Below, piece by piece: positions 26,901 through 33,986 of a stretch of DNA of 64,000 nucleotides. The translations under genes and the position numbers were made by a program. Every line of letters starts with the position of its first letter. Position 1 is the first letter of the stretch. The DNA is taken from NCBI RefSeq assembly GCF_037975245.1, contig NC_092567.1, forward strand, positions 24,668,876 to 24,732,875, read 5' to 3'. The notes below the pieces were generated by a model. That model had not been told where the DNA came from. It was given only the letters and a program-made list of their open reading frames with translations, and searched no databases. The DNA comes from Apostichopus japonicus. Its lineage: Eukaryota > Echinodermata > Holothuroidea > Aspidochirotida > Stichopodidae.

Positions 26901-29900
26901 GTAACTGGCAAGCTAGGCGGCAACCTAGTGTGGTTGTACCATGGATATACATGATTTCGCACACTTTTGACGTATTTAATCAAGATCTTGAAAATCCTAC
27001 AATGAAATTTACTTCATCACGAGTTTTGATATTTGTGTAACTATTTATGGGGCCAACGGCGAAATTCGATATATCAACGTTCCTGCGCAATATGCCACAT
27101 CGTGAATGCTTGCATAATTGCATTCCCTCTAAAAGTGGAAAGATATGTTTGAAACTTTCTTCTGAGAGTTGAGAGTCAATATTTCCAAAGAGGGAGACCC
27201 CCGCCCCCAGTGCCAGGGATACATTTATGACATTATCTTTATCGTGCAGCGCACGTGCACAGAAAAAAATTGCTAACCATTTTTACCAAACTGCTAATCA
27301 ATTCAGGATTTTGATTAGCAGTACTGCTAAGCAAATTGAAAAATCTAAAATGAACCCTGGGTATAATGTACGGTAAAATGTACGGTATACAGTAATGTAC
27401 TGTATAATGTATGGTATAATGTGCAGTATAATGTACTGTATAATGTATGGTATAATGTGCAGTATAATGTACTGTATAATGTACAGTATAATGTGCAGTA
27501 TAATGTACAGTATAATGTAAATGGTATATACTGTAATGTACACTAGGAAGCACTTGCTCTGTATTTTTGCTTACATCTACTGTACTGTAGTTGGCTACAT
27601 GTGATACACAAAGACTTTCTGTCCCGAGGTTCACAGGTAATTGAAACTTACATCAACTGACTATCCAGGGCACATAGACAACCGTTAAATTTTAGACACT
27701 AAATCTACTGTATTAATATGAGTCATACGGTAATGCCTGTACAGTTTCTGACTGATGTGACATTGCAAGTACGTTCAACTTTAAAGTACGTAGAGACAAA
27801 TTTGTTACGCTATACATTCCAAAACTAACCGGATTTAAATTTCACCGTACTTTTAAATTTTTTTCCTTGCTTACCTGTCTCTTCACTAGCTTACCACTCT
27901 CTCTCTTTCTCTCTCTGCCTCAATGCCATGCCTACAGGGTTATCTGGTAAATTTTAAACACTGCAGGGATGTGCCCAGGTTTTCCTGAGTGCCAGGTATA
28001 CTGATCGCCATTCTCCCCTTTGAGAAATTTGTCGATTTTTGAAGGTGCTCAGATGCCAAATGCTGGCACTTGTGTAGCTTTTTAAGCACATACACAAACT
28101 AGTACTAGTTTTGCTAACAATTTACATTTTTTTATTTTTTTTTCAATATATGTTGAATATATTGTTAGGAATGTCAGGATTTTAGATGAAAATAGTGCTG
28201 GGCAGGATTCACAATTTTTAAGACAGTGCTGGGCGGGGCCGCCCAGCTTAGGCACATCCCTGCACTGTACAGTATGAACTGTACCCCTCACTGACGATCT
28301 AAAATGTTAGAAATATCTTTGCTAACATTTGACATTAACATATTACCTCCTGGAGTGTCTGACCCTCTGAATTATTCCCCAACATTCAGTAACTTGTTCT
28401 GTACAGCAATTTTAAATAGAGCAGTGAAATGATTCAGCTAGGCAGTAATGCTTTGACTTGGAGAGGAAATGCTCTTGGAGGTACTGAGAAAATACTTCCG
28501 AAGTTAACGACAAACGTTTGAAGGTACTTTGAGGTATAATATCTGCAGAGTACTGTTTATAGTCTGTTAGTATCAATCTAAATAAAATGTTTACAAAAGT
28601 CTGAGCATGGGGCATGTTAACACTGAACTTCACAATTATGTGAAAAAAATAAATAAAAAATAAACAACTGTAGTACTGTACCAACATACTGTATTTTAAT
28701 ATATATATAACCAGAAATTAAGAACCTGTTTTATTGTACAACTTATTTTGGACTCCTAAGATCTATATATCTTGCATACATTAGTTATACCTGTACACAA
28801 ATTCTGCACAGTATAAAGCAGTGTACCTTTAACATCCTCCCATCGGGGAAGCACAAACTGTACCACTGCTGCAACTCGAAAAACCAATCACAAGATTATG
28901 TGTCCAGTGAATTTCCCCCTCGAAGGAGAACTAAATCAATACAAACCCTGCACCGATGTTTCATTAATTTGGTATTCAGTAAAAGTATACTCTTCTCAAT
29001 GACTGCGCGATGCAAAGTTGGATAAATACCGTGTGTGACTGTACTACACAGTGAGCTGTACCGTACTGTATGTATGTATGTATGTATGTATGTGTACGCA
29101 CCAAGAAAATTTTGATGGGTGTTTCTTTAAACAGCTCGACAGGGAAGTTTAGACTGGACCTATTAGATAATAAAGGGAATGAGTTACACACTGCTAAGAG
29201 CAATTGTCAAAGATGTACTTGCAAGAGAATTTAATCAATATATTAAATCTCGAATTGATGTTTTGTCCAAATGTGGTTTTCCTTGCTTTTCTATACGGAA
29301 GGAAATGTAGAAAAATTACCTAAAATTTGGAAGGTTAGAATTGTTGGAAGTCCTGAGTAATAAAAGTACATGAGCTGTATGATACACTGAGAGAGTTGAT
29401 AACCCAGGTTATCTTCTTTAAAGCAGTATCGTGAAAACTTCAAAGTCAAAAGGATATACTGTATATATCTGTATATTGTAAGCTCCCCAAATTATGTACA
29501 TTATGTACAGTATACCAGTGTACCATTCTGTGGTTACACTCACTGGTGAAAAACACCTGTACCGAGTGTATGGACCGTATTATAATATCATATATCCAAC
29601 AGACCTGGTCTATTTTGGGAAGTTGTGTAGAAATATATAGGGAGAGTTGTTGACATGGAGATGTCACTTAATGGTACACTACAGTACTGTTCAATACAGT
29701 ATTGTACAGTACAAACTGTATACTGTAGTATAGTCTTGTATAGTCTAGGATAGTCTAGTATAGTGTAGTATAGTATTGTACAGTATAGTACTAGTAGTCT
29801 AGTCTAGAATAGCATAGTATAGTATTGTACAGTACTTATAGTACAGTAGTATAGTCAGATAGTATAGTATAGTACTAGTATAGTATAGTATAGTACAATA

Positions 29901-32900
29901 TAGTACAGTCTAGTCTAGTATAGCATAGTATTGTACAGTATAGTACAGTATAGTATAGCATAGTATTGTTACTATTGTACAGTATAGTACAGAATAGTAC
30001 AGTAGTATAGTCTAGTATAGTATAGTATATTGCATAGTATAGCATAGTATTGTACAGTATAGTACAGAATAGTACAGTAGTATAGTCTAGTATAGTATCT
30101 AGTATAGTATATAGTATAGTATATAGTATAGTATAGTATAGTACAGTATAGTATAGCATAGTATTGTAGTACAGTACAGCACAGTATAGTATGTCAGCGG
30201 TTTGTTATGAATTCATTCCTTGATGTAGTAAGGAAATGAAACATGACATAGAATTTTAGAAAGGAAAATAGAAGTTTTCATTACCTTGAGGCACTCAACA
30301 AAAGTTGAAGACACAAAAGAACAATTGAAAAAATGGGTCTTACTGTAAGATATATATTACTGTTCAACTACAATTTATCACATGTGATCGAATGCATACA
30401 TTTATACAGTATACAATAAACTACATGCATTGATAAAGTAAAGTACCAGATACCTCAGGCTGTTCAAAGGTGGAAGTTGATTTACAAACAAGAGTTCCTA
30501 TGTCGTAATACAGTGTCTCAAGTACACAATTACCGATCAAACAATATTTATGTACTGTACTCTATATAGCTACCATCTTGATTGGTACTTTTACTCTGTA
30601 GAACAACGACCCAACTTCACTGCTTTCAGTTTACAAGATATGACAAAATATATCATTACCTGTCTGCTCCACATATATGCACTCCAATATATAAGCCTAT
30701 CTTAGATATATATTTTTTTGAAAGCAGAAAAATATTACATGTACATGTATGCAACCTTGTTAACCTCTATCAACATCACAAGGAGTATAAATTTATGTTA
30801 GATCATAATTCCAGTGAAACTTGGTGTCACTTTTCAAAGAAAGTGGCCTCCCTGGTCCTGAAAACCGTAAGTCTACACCTGGTTCCAGTATACTAATTTA
30901 TAAATAAACCTCTTGGACAGTGTGACTGTACTGTGTACTCAGATAAAGTGGTGACAGCATGCTACTGTAATAAGACTTCAGTTCTACAGTCCGAGAGAAT
31001 TGTTAGTCGATCGATCAAGTCAACAGAAATACACACAATCCATGTATACAGCTGTGACAATAAGTGCTGTAGCCTGTAGATGGATTGCGTACACAGCTAA
31101 AGTGCAGTACCATATATGCAGCTGAATGATTTCACCAAATGTTTCTGATTTACAGGTACAGTACTTGTACAGCATTTGTGGAATTTAACCAAACACCCTT
31201 ATCGGGATGGTACAGTTGCATATATTACTGTATGTACATAGGTCCATCTTGCAAACTTGACAAATTCAAAATTTGGAGCACCACATCCCAATAGTAATAT
31301 TAGAAGAATAGCTAAGTTGGCTTAAATGTATTGGTCTAGCATAAATTTGCCAGAGGCAAGTAAAGGGGCTGTAAAAAGAATTCATACTTTTATCCAAAAC
31401 ATTCAACATACAGATTACATTATATGGAAACAGTTTATGAACGAAACATTGCAATTTTCAAAAGCGTTAAAATTTCAATGAGTGCAGTAGTTCATACAGT
31501 GTCTACACAGTACTGACATCAAACATTCCATATATATACACTTAGTACAATATAGTACAATACAGTGAGTCATACTGTATTGTACAAATTCAAACAACCT
31601 TACTATGAGAGTGTTGTGGTCAAGTGGTTAAGGACTTGTGATCTAAGGTTTGTAGTTCAAGTCCTGGCAAGATCATTGCATATTAACCTTGGGCAAGGCA
31701 CTTTATCTCCATTGCCTCTCTTCCCCCAGGTGTATTAATGGGACCTGTGAGTTAACTTGTGGATGTAGTTGCGTGTGCCGGTTTGTGGCTGCACTCTATG
31801 GGAAGTCCCCCAGGGGACATGTAGATGTAGTGCACTGTAGTGCCCCAGGAGGGATTGTTTGGATATGGGTGTGTGAGTGTGACAAGTTACCAACGACCAG
31901 TGGTTAAGTTTTAAAGCTGTGTAAGGGGCCTCAAACAAGACTGTGAACCTTCAACGTCAACTACTGTATGTGTGCTGTAACAAAATCTTTAAGACTTACA
32001 AAGAAAACATTATTCACCACATACAGCCAAACACATTTCTCTCATGTGGAAACATTGACCATCAACATCCCTCTTCTTTTCACCCCAACCCCTGCCAAGC
32101 AGCCTCCTCTGGAAAAGCTCTCCCCGTACCTTCCCCCCCCCCTCCACCTTCCTCCACCCATGCACAATCCTACAGTAACTAACATCAATGGTCTGATTTT
32201 GCTTAACATCAGTGAATGTCACATTATTACTAAGTAGTTTATTGATAGCTCTCTAAGCTGCAAACATCAACATGTTTACTTCCACTTTACACATTATCAG
32301 AGACTAATTTAGTGTTCACATTTTGTGTAGCACACTGTAGAAGGCTCTGAACATCTGTTTTGACTACTTCCCATTAAGCCCCACCTACTCATGAATATTT
32401 ATGAGGTCAAAGTTGTTGTTGCAAAAGCTACTTTCTTATAGTCACATCACCATACCAAGTATGAACTAAATCATGCTGTTGAAGACATATTGACACTTTA
32501 AAGCAGCATTTTGCATCCTTTTCTATGATTTTTCTCAACCTCACTGGCTCCACTATGTCATAACGACATACATAACTAGCTTATCTATTTAAATCTTACT
32601 TCAAATGGTGGCATAAAAGTCAAAAATTTGCAACTTTTAACTTTGTTTTTCTCCAAGATATTTCCGTTGGGATCCCAATAAACCTTGCCCATAATATGAA
32701 TATTTTACACTACGAGCGTCATTGACCAATACGTAATACAACACCATGTTTGATTTGTGTACAGTCTATATGGCAGTTGTACCAGGGAGTTCCATAACAA
32801 CTCCCTGGTTGTACCAATGCAAAGTCTTGAATCTATTTTTAGCAATAGCTCATAACTAAACCTGCATTCTGATTGGTTGAATTCAAACTAGTGGGTTTGG

Positions 32901-33986
32901 GGGAACTGTATGCGATAAATTTTAAACGTGGAATTTGTCGTGGACACTTTTCTCATTATCTGCAAATATCCTTAATTTCTAGCTAATTAACGTTGTTGGC
33001 AGGGAAAAACTTGGCTAATATCTTAGTTTGCTGTTTTGTGATTGATATATGTAAAAAACTCGCAAAATGCTACTTTAAGAATTTTATGTTAAGTCCAGCC
33101 CACTCATTAATATTCAACAGATGGGAACCACAAACAATAGAGCACATCTACACATCATGGGGCATCTACCTACCCAGTATGACATTAATTCAACTTGCTG
33201 GTCTTGAGATATCGTGTTTACAAGCTTTATACTGTGAAAGTACTCTAGCCACGCCCTTTCATGAATAATAATGAGAATGAATTTCTTGACTATATGATCA
33301 TGTACCTACTGTACTGCACCATCAACTGACATGGCCATACCAACTTTACCAAGTATGAACTAATTGGACATACGGTATAAGAGATATACCATTATAATGA
33401 TTTTACATTAAGCCCTGCCCAATCCTTAATAAGCATGAGATGGGAATCACAAACATTACGGCACATCTACACATCATGGGGCATCTACCTACCAAGTGTG
33501 ACATTGACTCAACTTGTCCTTCTTGAGATATCATGTTTAGAAATTGGCCATCAAATACACAAACACACACATGCACACGCATTCACACACGCCAGCACGA
33601 TTACAAAGGTTAAGTACTGGGCATTGTAACCAAAAATCCTTAGATCTCCTCTCCTCTTGTGGGACTTGCATTTACACACCAGGTTTGAGTTAAAACACAA
33701 AACTTACCACTTCAATCTTTTTATTGCAAAGTTAGCCTTAGAAATACAAAGGAATGAAAGGCTCAGATTGTAAATGCTTTAGGCTGGCCGAATGCAGAGC
33801 ACAATAGCTGGATACCGTTTGAGGATCTGCGCTAAACGGTTACCAGATGACTTTTGACAATGTAGTGCAATAAACATATTAAAATGTGTTTAGACAGGTC
33901 AAGTGAAGAAGGGTATACTTACAGTTTCTTATATCTGAAATGAAGACTGCCAACCCTCTCATTCCTTCTCCTTTAACTGCCGGCAT
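1873..33986 (-). CDS. AP2A: AP-2 complex subunit alpha (alpha-adaptin), C-terminus off window
   Basis: This is the large alpha subunit of the AP-2 heterotetramer, which links clathrin, PtdIns(4,5)P2 and cargo at the plasma membrane during endocytosis. Coding exons on the minus strand, 5' to 3': 33923-33986, 23829-23897, 22807-22949, 20369-20562, 19841-19970, 18781-18882, 18456-18626, 16959-17047, 16102-16173, 15182-15278, 14478-14615, 13785-13892, 13175-13249, 12587-12684, 11201-11330, 10402-10503, 9396-9590, 8696-8928, 8298-8470, 7586-7709, 1873-1992. They total 2627 nt, or 875 codons plus 2 nt, and stay in frame throughout. The start [15 protein letters not shown] matches the family N-terminus. 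Visible parts are the alpha-solenoid trunk (about 1-620), a basic PtdIns(4,5)P2 patch KKK (54-56), a Pro/Ala/Thr-rich hinge (about 610-730) and the appendage, with the FFxRWKQL tryptophan at 871 that is known in mammals to bind DPF/FxDxF ligands. About 95 residues are missing at the left edge. Confidence 0.97.
1993..7585 (-). other. AP2A intron 20
   Basis: A 5.6-kb intron between two appendage exons, with donor GTAAGT and acceptor TTTCAG. It contains poly-C and poly-A runs near 2070-2103, an (AT)n tract and several C-rich tracts. No exon-like or gene-like open frame with family signature is seen on either strand. Confidence 0.85.
2940..2982. repeat. (AT)n microsatellite
   Basis: About 21 uninterrupted AT repeats in AP2A intron 20. 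Confidence 0.95.
7586..7709 (-). CDS. AP2A: AP2A coding exon 20 (appendage)
   Basis: Residues 795-835. It begins with [20 protein letters not shown] after a TTTAC acceptor and ends LHVQF. Joining to exon 19 gives exactly the same spacing between LQT and GAQVQQ as in mammalian alpha-adaptins. The donor is GTAAGT. Confidence 0.9.
7710..8297 (-). other. U12-type AT-AC intron (AP2A intron 19)
   Basis: On the minus strand the intron begins ATATCCTTTG, which matches the minor-spliceosome donor consensus base for base. It ends with a CCTTGAC branch-site core whose branch A lies about 11 nt before the AC terminus. Both ends are forced by the reading frame and by protein spacing across the junction. 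The interior includes a G run near 7900 and nothing gene-like. Confidence 0.88.
8298..8470 (-). CDS. AP2A: AP2A coding exon 19 (appendage sandwich)
   Basis: Residues 737-794. It includes [20 protein letters not shown] and [11 protein letters not shown], and ends TLQT plus one base. The acceptor is CTGCAG. The donor is ATATCCTTT, a perfect U12 AT-AC type site, and no usable GT donor lies nearby. Confidence 0.93.
8696..8928 (-). CDS. AP2A: AP2A coding exon 18 (hinge, start of appendage)
   Basis: Residues 660-736. The segment is rich in Ala, Pro and Thr, with LLGLD at 671-675, which fits the general clathrin-box pattern. It ends [17 protein letters not shown], where the appendage begins. The acceptor is GATCAG and the donor GTAAGT. 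Confidence 0.93.
8929..10401 (-). other. AP2A introns 17 and 16
   Basis: Noncoding stretches around exon 17 (9396-9590). The intron between exons 16 and 17 has a C-rich tract near 10258-10280. Open frames across the pyrimidine-rich parts are low-complexity and carry no family signature. Confidence 0.7.
9396..9590 (-). CDS. AP2A: AP2A coding exon 17 (end of trunk and hinge)
   Basis: Residues 595-659. The conserved [20 protein letters not shown] passes into a Lys/Glu-rich hinge segment ending in STDE. The acceptor is CACAG and the donor GTTAGA. Confidence 0.95.
10402..10503 (-). CDS. AP2A: AP2A coding exon 16
   Basis: Residues 561-594, [20 protein letters not shown] to SSADIL, the end of the trunk solenoid. 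The acceptor is TTTCAG and the donor GTAAGT. Confidence 0.95.
11201..11330 (-). CDS. AP2A: AP2A coding exon 15
   Basis: Residues 517-560, [20 protein letters not shown] to KPTIQE. The acceptor is CCTCAG and the donor GTAAGT. Confidence 0.96.
11505..11790 (-). mobile_element. CR1/L2-like LINE remnant, RT C-terminal end and 3' tail
   Basis: On the minus strand one frame reads [12 protein letters not shown] and, a little further on, another reads [11 protein letters not shown]. These are the two hallmark motifs just after the catalytic core in CR1/L2-type reverse transcriptases. The element then runs to a 3' end with AGCGCTATATAAATGT at 11507-11522. Frames are shifted between motifs, so it is dead. 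The tail is nearly identical to that of the SINE at 24288-24655. Confidence 0.72.
12587..12684 (-). CDS. AP2A: AP2A coding exon 14
   Basis: Residues 485-516, [20 protein letters not shown] then [12 protein letters not shown]. The acceptor is TGGCAG and the donor GTAAGA. Confidence 0.95.
13175..13249 (-). CDS. AP2A: AP2A coding exon 13
   Basis: Residues 460-484, [20 protein letters not shown] then KTVFE. The acceptor is AACAG and the donor GTCAGC. Confidence 0.95.
13785..13892 (-). CDS. AP2A: AP2A coding exon 12
   Basis: Residues 424-459, [20 protein letters not shown] to IAGDYVSEE. The acceptor is TTAAAG and the donor GTTAGT. Confidence 0.95.
14321..14468. repeat. Minisatellite, about 38-bp unit x4
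   Basis: Four consecutive copies of a unit with TTGACAATATCACAACATAG and CAACGGTCTCTATTTCCC. Units start near 14321, 14360, 14397 and 14435, with a few substitutions and short indels. It lies directly next to exon 11. Confidence 0.9.
14478..14615 (-). CDS. AP2A: AP2A coding exon 11
   Basis: Residues 378-423, [20 protein letters not shown] to DYSIREEM. The acceptor is CATTAG and the donor GTGAGC. Confidence 0.94.
14616..15181 (-). other. GC-AG intron (AP2A intron 10)
   Basis: The donor reads AAG then GCAAGT, the usual context of GC-AG introns with a strong match to U1, and the acceptor is CATTAG. The interior shows no gene. Confidence 0.88.
15182..15278 (-). CDS. AP2A: AP2A coding exon 10
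   Basis: Residues 345-377, [20 protein letters not shown] to VNALK. The acceptor is CTTCAG. The donor is AAG then GCAAGT, a GC donor: a GT-based alternative would break the frame into TERD of exon 11. Confidence 0.93.
16102..16173 (-). CDS. AP2A: AP2A coding exon 9
   Basis: Residues 321-344, [20 protein letters not shown] then ETNL. The acceptor is TTGCAG and the donor GTAATT. The reading passes into exon 10 within an Arg codon. Confidence 0.94.
16560..16765. repeat. Imperfect ATACATATTC-type short repeat
   Basis: Variants of TACATATTCATATAC recur about ten times. They give low-complexity open frames rich in Tyr, Ile and His that should not be read as genes. Confidence 0.8.
16959..17047 (-). 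CDS. AP2A: AP2A coding exon 8
   Basis: Residues 292-320, [20 protein letters not shown] then INLIIHHD. The acceptor is CTTCAG and the donor GTTAGT. Confidence 0.94.
18456..18626 (-). CDS. AP2A: AP2A coding exon 7
   Basis: Residues 235-291. It includes [20 protein letters not shown], a hallmark stretch of alpha-adaptin, and ends ILNKAQ. The donor is GTCAGT. Confidence 0.96.
18781..18882 (-). CDS. AP2A: AP2A coding exon 6
   Basis: Residues 201-234, [20 protein letters not shown] to AVSRLSR. The acceptor is CTGCAG after a T-rich tract, and the donor is GTAAGG. Confidence 0.95.
18883..20368 (-). other. AP2A introns 5 and 4
   Basis: Introns of 958 and 398 bp around exon 5. A SINE-like B box occurs near 18990-19010, but the match is too weak to annotate. 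Nothing else is seen. Confidence 0.65.
19841..19970 (-). CDS. AP2A: AP2A coding exon 5
   Basis: Residues 157-200. It reads [20 protein letters not shown] and ends HLLNDQHM. The acceptor is AACCAG and the donor GTTTGT. The exon was found by translating the minus strand, because its open frame is too short to stand out. Confidence 0.93.
20369..20562 (-). CDS. AP2A: AP2A coding exon 4
   Basis: Residues 93-156, from [18 protein letters not shown] to SEVPKLLVS. Trunk helices, with acceptor CGACAG and donor GTAAGT. Confidence 0.95.
22146..22204 (-). repeat. tRNA-derived SINE head
   Basis: The minus strand reads GGATAGCTCAGTTGGTCAAG (A-box region) and then GGTCCAAATCC (B box) about 30 nt on, as in a tRNA gene. 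The 3' acceptor sequence is lost, so it is a SINE promoter and not a functional tRNA. The body probably continues to lower coordinates, but its end is not clear. Confidence 0.65.
22333..22556. repeat. Two-copy direct repeat, 112-bp period
   Basis: The block starting TGG-CCCACTTTTGGGTCCA recurs after 112 bp with about ten differences, including ACCGAGTCG against ACCAGCTG. A recent local duplication. Confidence 0.9.
22807..22949 (-). CDS. AP2A: AP2A coding exon 3
   Basis: Residues 45-92. It contains [20 protein letters not shown], with the lysines that bind PtdIns(4,5)P2 in the family, and then [16 protein letters not shown]. The donor is GTAAGT, in phase 0. Confidence 0.95.
23123..23597. mobile_element. 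Nonautonomous TIR element (MITE), family unassigned
   Basis: The ends are inverted repeats: GGTGGCATACTCCTATTAGA on the left and, reverse-complemented, GGTGGCATACGCCCATTAAA on the right. They are flanked by a direct CTAA at 23119-23122 and 23598-23601. Length is 475 bp with no open frame. The superfamily is unclear, since a 4-bp CTAA or a 2-bp TA duplication would both fit. Confidence 0.7.
23829..23897 (-). CDS. AP2A: AP2A coding exon 2
   Basis: Residues 22-44, [20 protein letters not shown], almost identical to animal alpha-adaptins. The acceptor is TTTGACAG and the donor GTCAGT. Confidence 0.95.
24288..24655 (-). repeat. Full-length-looking tRNA-derived SINE with LINE-like tail
   Basis: On the minus strand the head reads GTCGTGGTCAAGTGGTTAAG (A-box region) and then GGTTCGAGCCC (B box). 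A conserved body follows (CCTTGGGCAAGGCACTTTAT and onward), then the tail AGCGCTATATAAGTGT and a short ATGT-type repeat. The head resembles tRNA-Ser. A second copy lies at 31612-31926. Confidence 0.88.
25130..25352 (-). repeat. tRNA-like SINE, second family
   Basis: On the minus strand GTGTTAGCTCAATGGTTAAC looks like a tRNA 5' half with A box, and GGTCTCTAGCTCGAGTC stands where the B box should be. Downstream sequence to about 25130 may be its body. The T arm is imperfect, so a functional tRNA is unlikely. Confidence 0.5.
26218..27535. repeat. GTATAATGTAC microsatellite split by a transposon
   Basis: Repeats of GTATAATGTACT/G run from about 26218 to 26349 and resume at 27360-27535. The break is a TIR element. 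Open frames here encode only runs of IHYTVHYT and are artefacts. Confidence 0.92.
26350..27359. mobile_element. hAT-like nonautonomous element, 1010 bp
   Basis: The termini are perfect inverted repeats, CAGGGTTCATTTTA at the left and TAAAATGAACCCTG at the right. The 8-bp direct repeats GGTATAAT flank it (26342-26349 and 27360-27367). A CAGGG terminus with an 8-bp duplication is typical of hAT elements. No transposase frame is visible. Confidence 0.88.
27964..28262. mobile_element. Small TIR element, 299 bp
   Basis: The inverted ends are CAGGGATGTGCC and GGCACATCCCTG. CACTG flanks both sides (27959-27963 and 28263-28267), either as a 5-bp target duplication or as part of a longer inverted repeat. 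The ends look hAT-like, but the 8-bp duplication expected of hAT is not seen, so the superfamily is open. Confidence 0.65.
29068..29092. repeat. (TATG)n microsatellite
   Basis: Six TATG repeats in AP2A intron 1. Confidence 0.9.
29690..30190. repeat. AGTAT-type pentanucleotide satellite
   Basis: About 500 bp built from TATAG, TACAG and TCTAG pentamers, so GTATAGTATAGTACAGTATA-like strings dominate. Higher-order copies are visible: a roughly 90-bp block with TAGCATAGTATTGTACAGTA occurs near 29925, 29955 and 30045. The Tyr/Leu-rich open frame across it is not a gene. Confidence 0.93.
31612..31926 (+). repeat. tRNA-derived SINE, same family as 24288-24655
   Basis: It starts GTGTTGTGGTCAAGTGGTTA, keeps the CTTGGGCAAGGCACTTTATC and TGCGTGTGCCGGTTTGTGGC body, and stops before the AGCGCTATATAA tail. 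The B box is eroded (AGTTCAAGTCC), so it is older or 3'-truncated. Confidence 0.85.
32371..33545. repeat. Dispersed repeat in three diverged copies
   Basis: Segments near 32371-32480, 33087-33200 and 33405-33545 share TTAAGYCC-RCC-AYTCAT-AATA. The last two also share CACATCTACACATCATGGGG and TTGAGATATCRTGTTTA. Spacing of the last two is about 318 bp. A short hairpin with CCAGGGAGTT arms sits near 32783-32812. No coding signal is seen. Confidence 0.7.
33923..33986 (-). CDS. AP2A: AP2A coding exon 1
   Basis: Residues 1-21 plus one base. It starts at ATG 33986-33984 and ends DIRN, whose Arg belongs to the dileucine-cargo-binding surface shared with sigma-2 in the known structure. The donor is GTAAGT. 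A possible acceptor (CTCAG) just upstream, near 34036, hints at an upstream noncoding exon, which I cannot place. Confidence 0.95.

Larger units (their letters stand above)
23898..33922 (-). other. AP2A intron 1 (10 kb)
   Basis: The largest intron, with donor GTAAGT and acceptor TTTGACAG. It is a sink for repeats: two SINEs of one family, a tRNA-like SINE head, two TIR elements, a GTATAATGTA-type microsatellite, a 500-bp AGTAT-type satellite and diverged copies of a 32-33 kb repeat. No nested gene can be supported on either strand. Confidence 0.85.

Noticed and set aside
27239-27634. 131-codon minus-strand frame rich in HYTVHYT
   Set aside because: It reads through the GTATAATGTAC microsatellite and the end of the TIR element.
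29875-30159. Tyr/Leu-rich open frame on the minus strand
   Set aside because: It is a translation of the pentanucleotide satellite.
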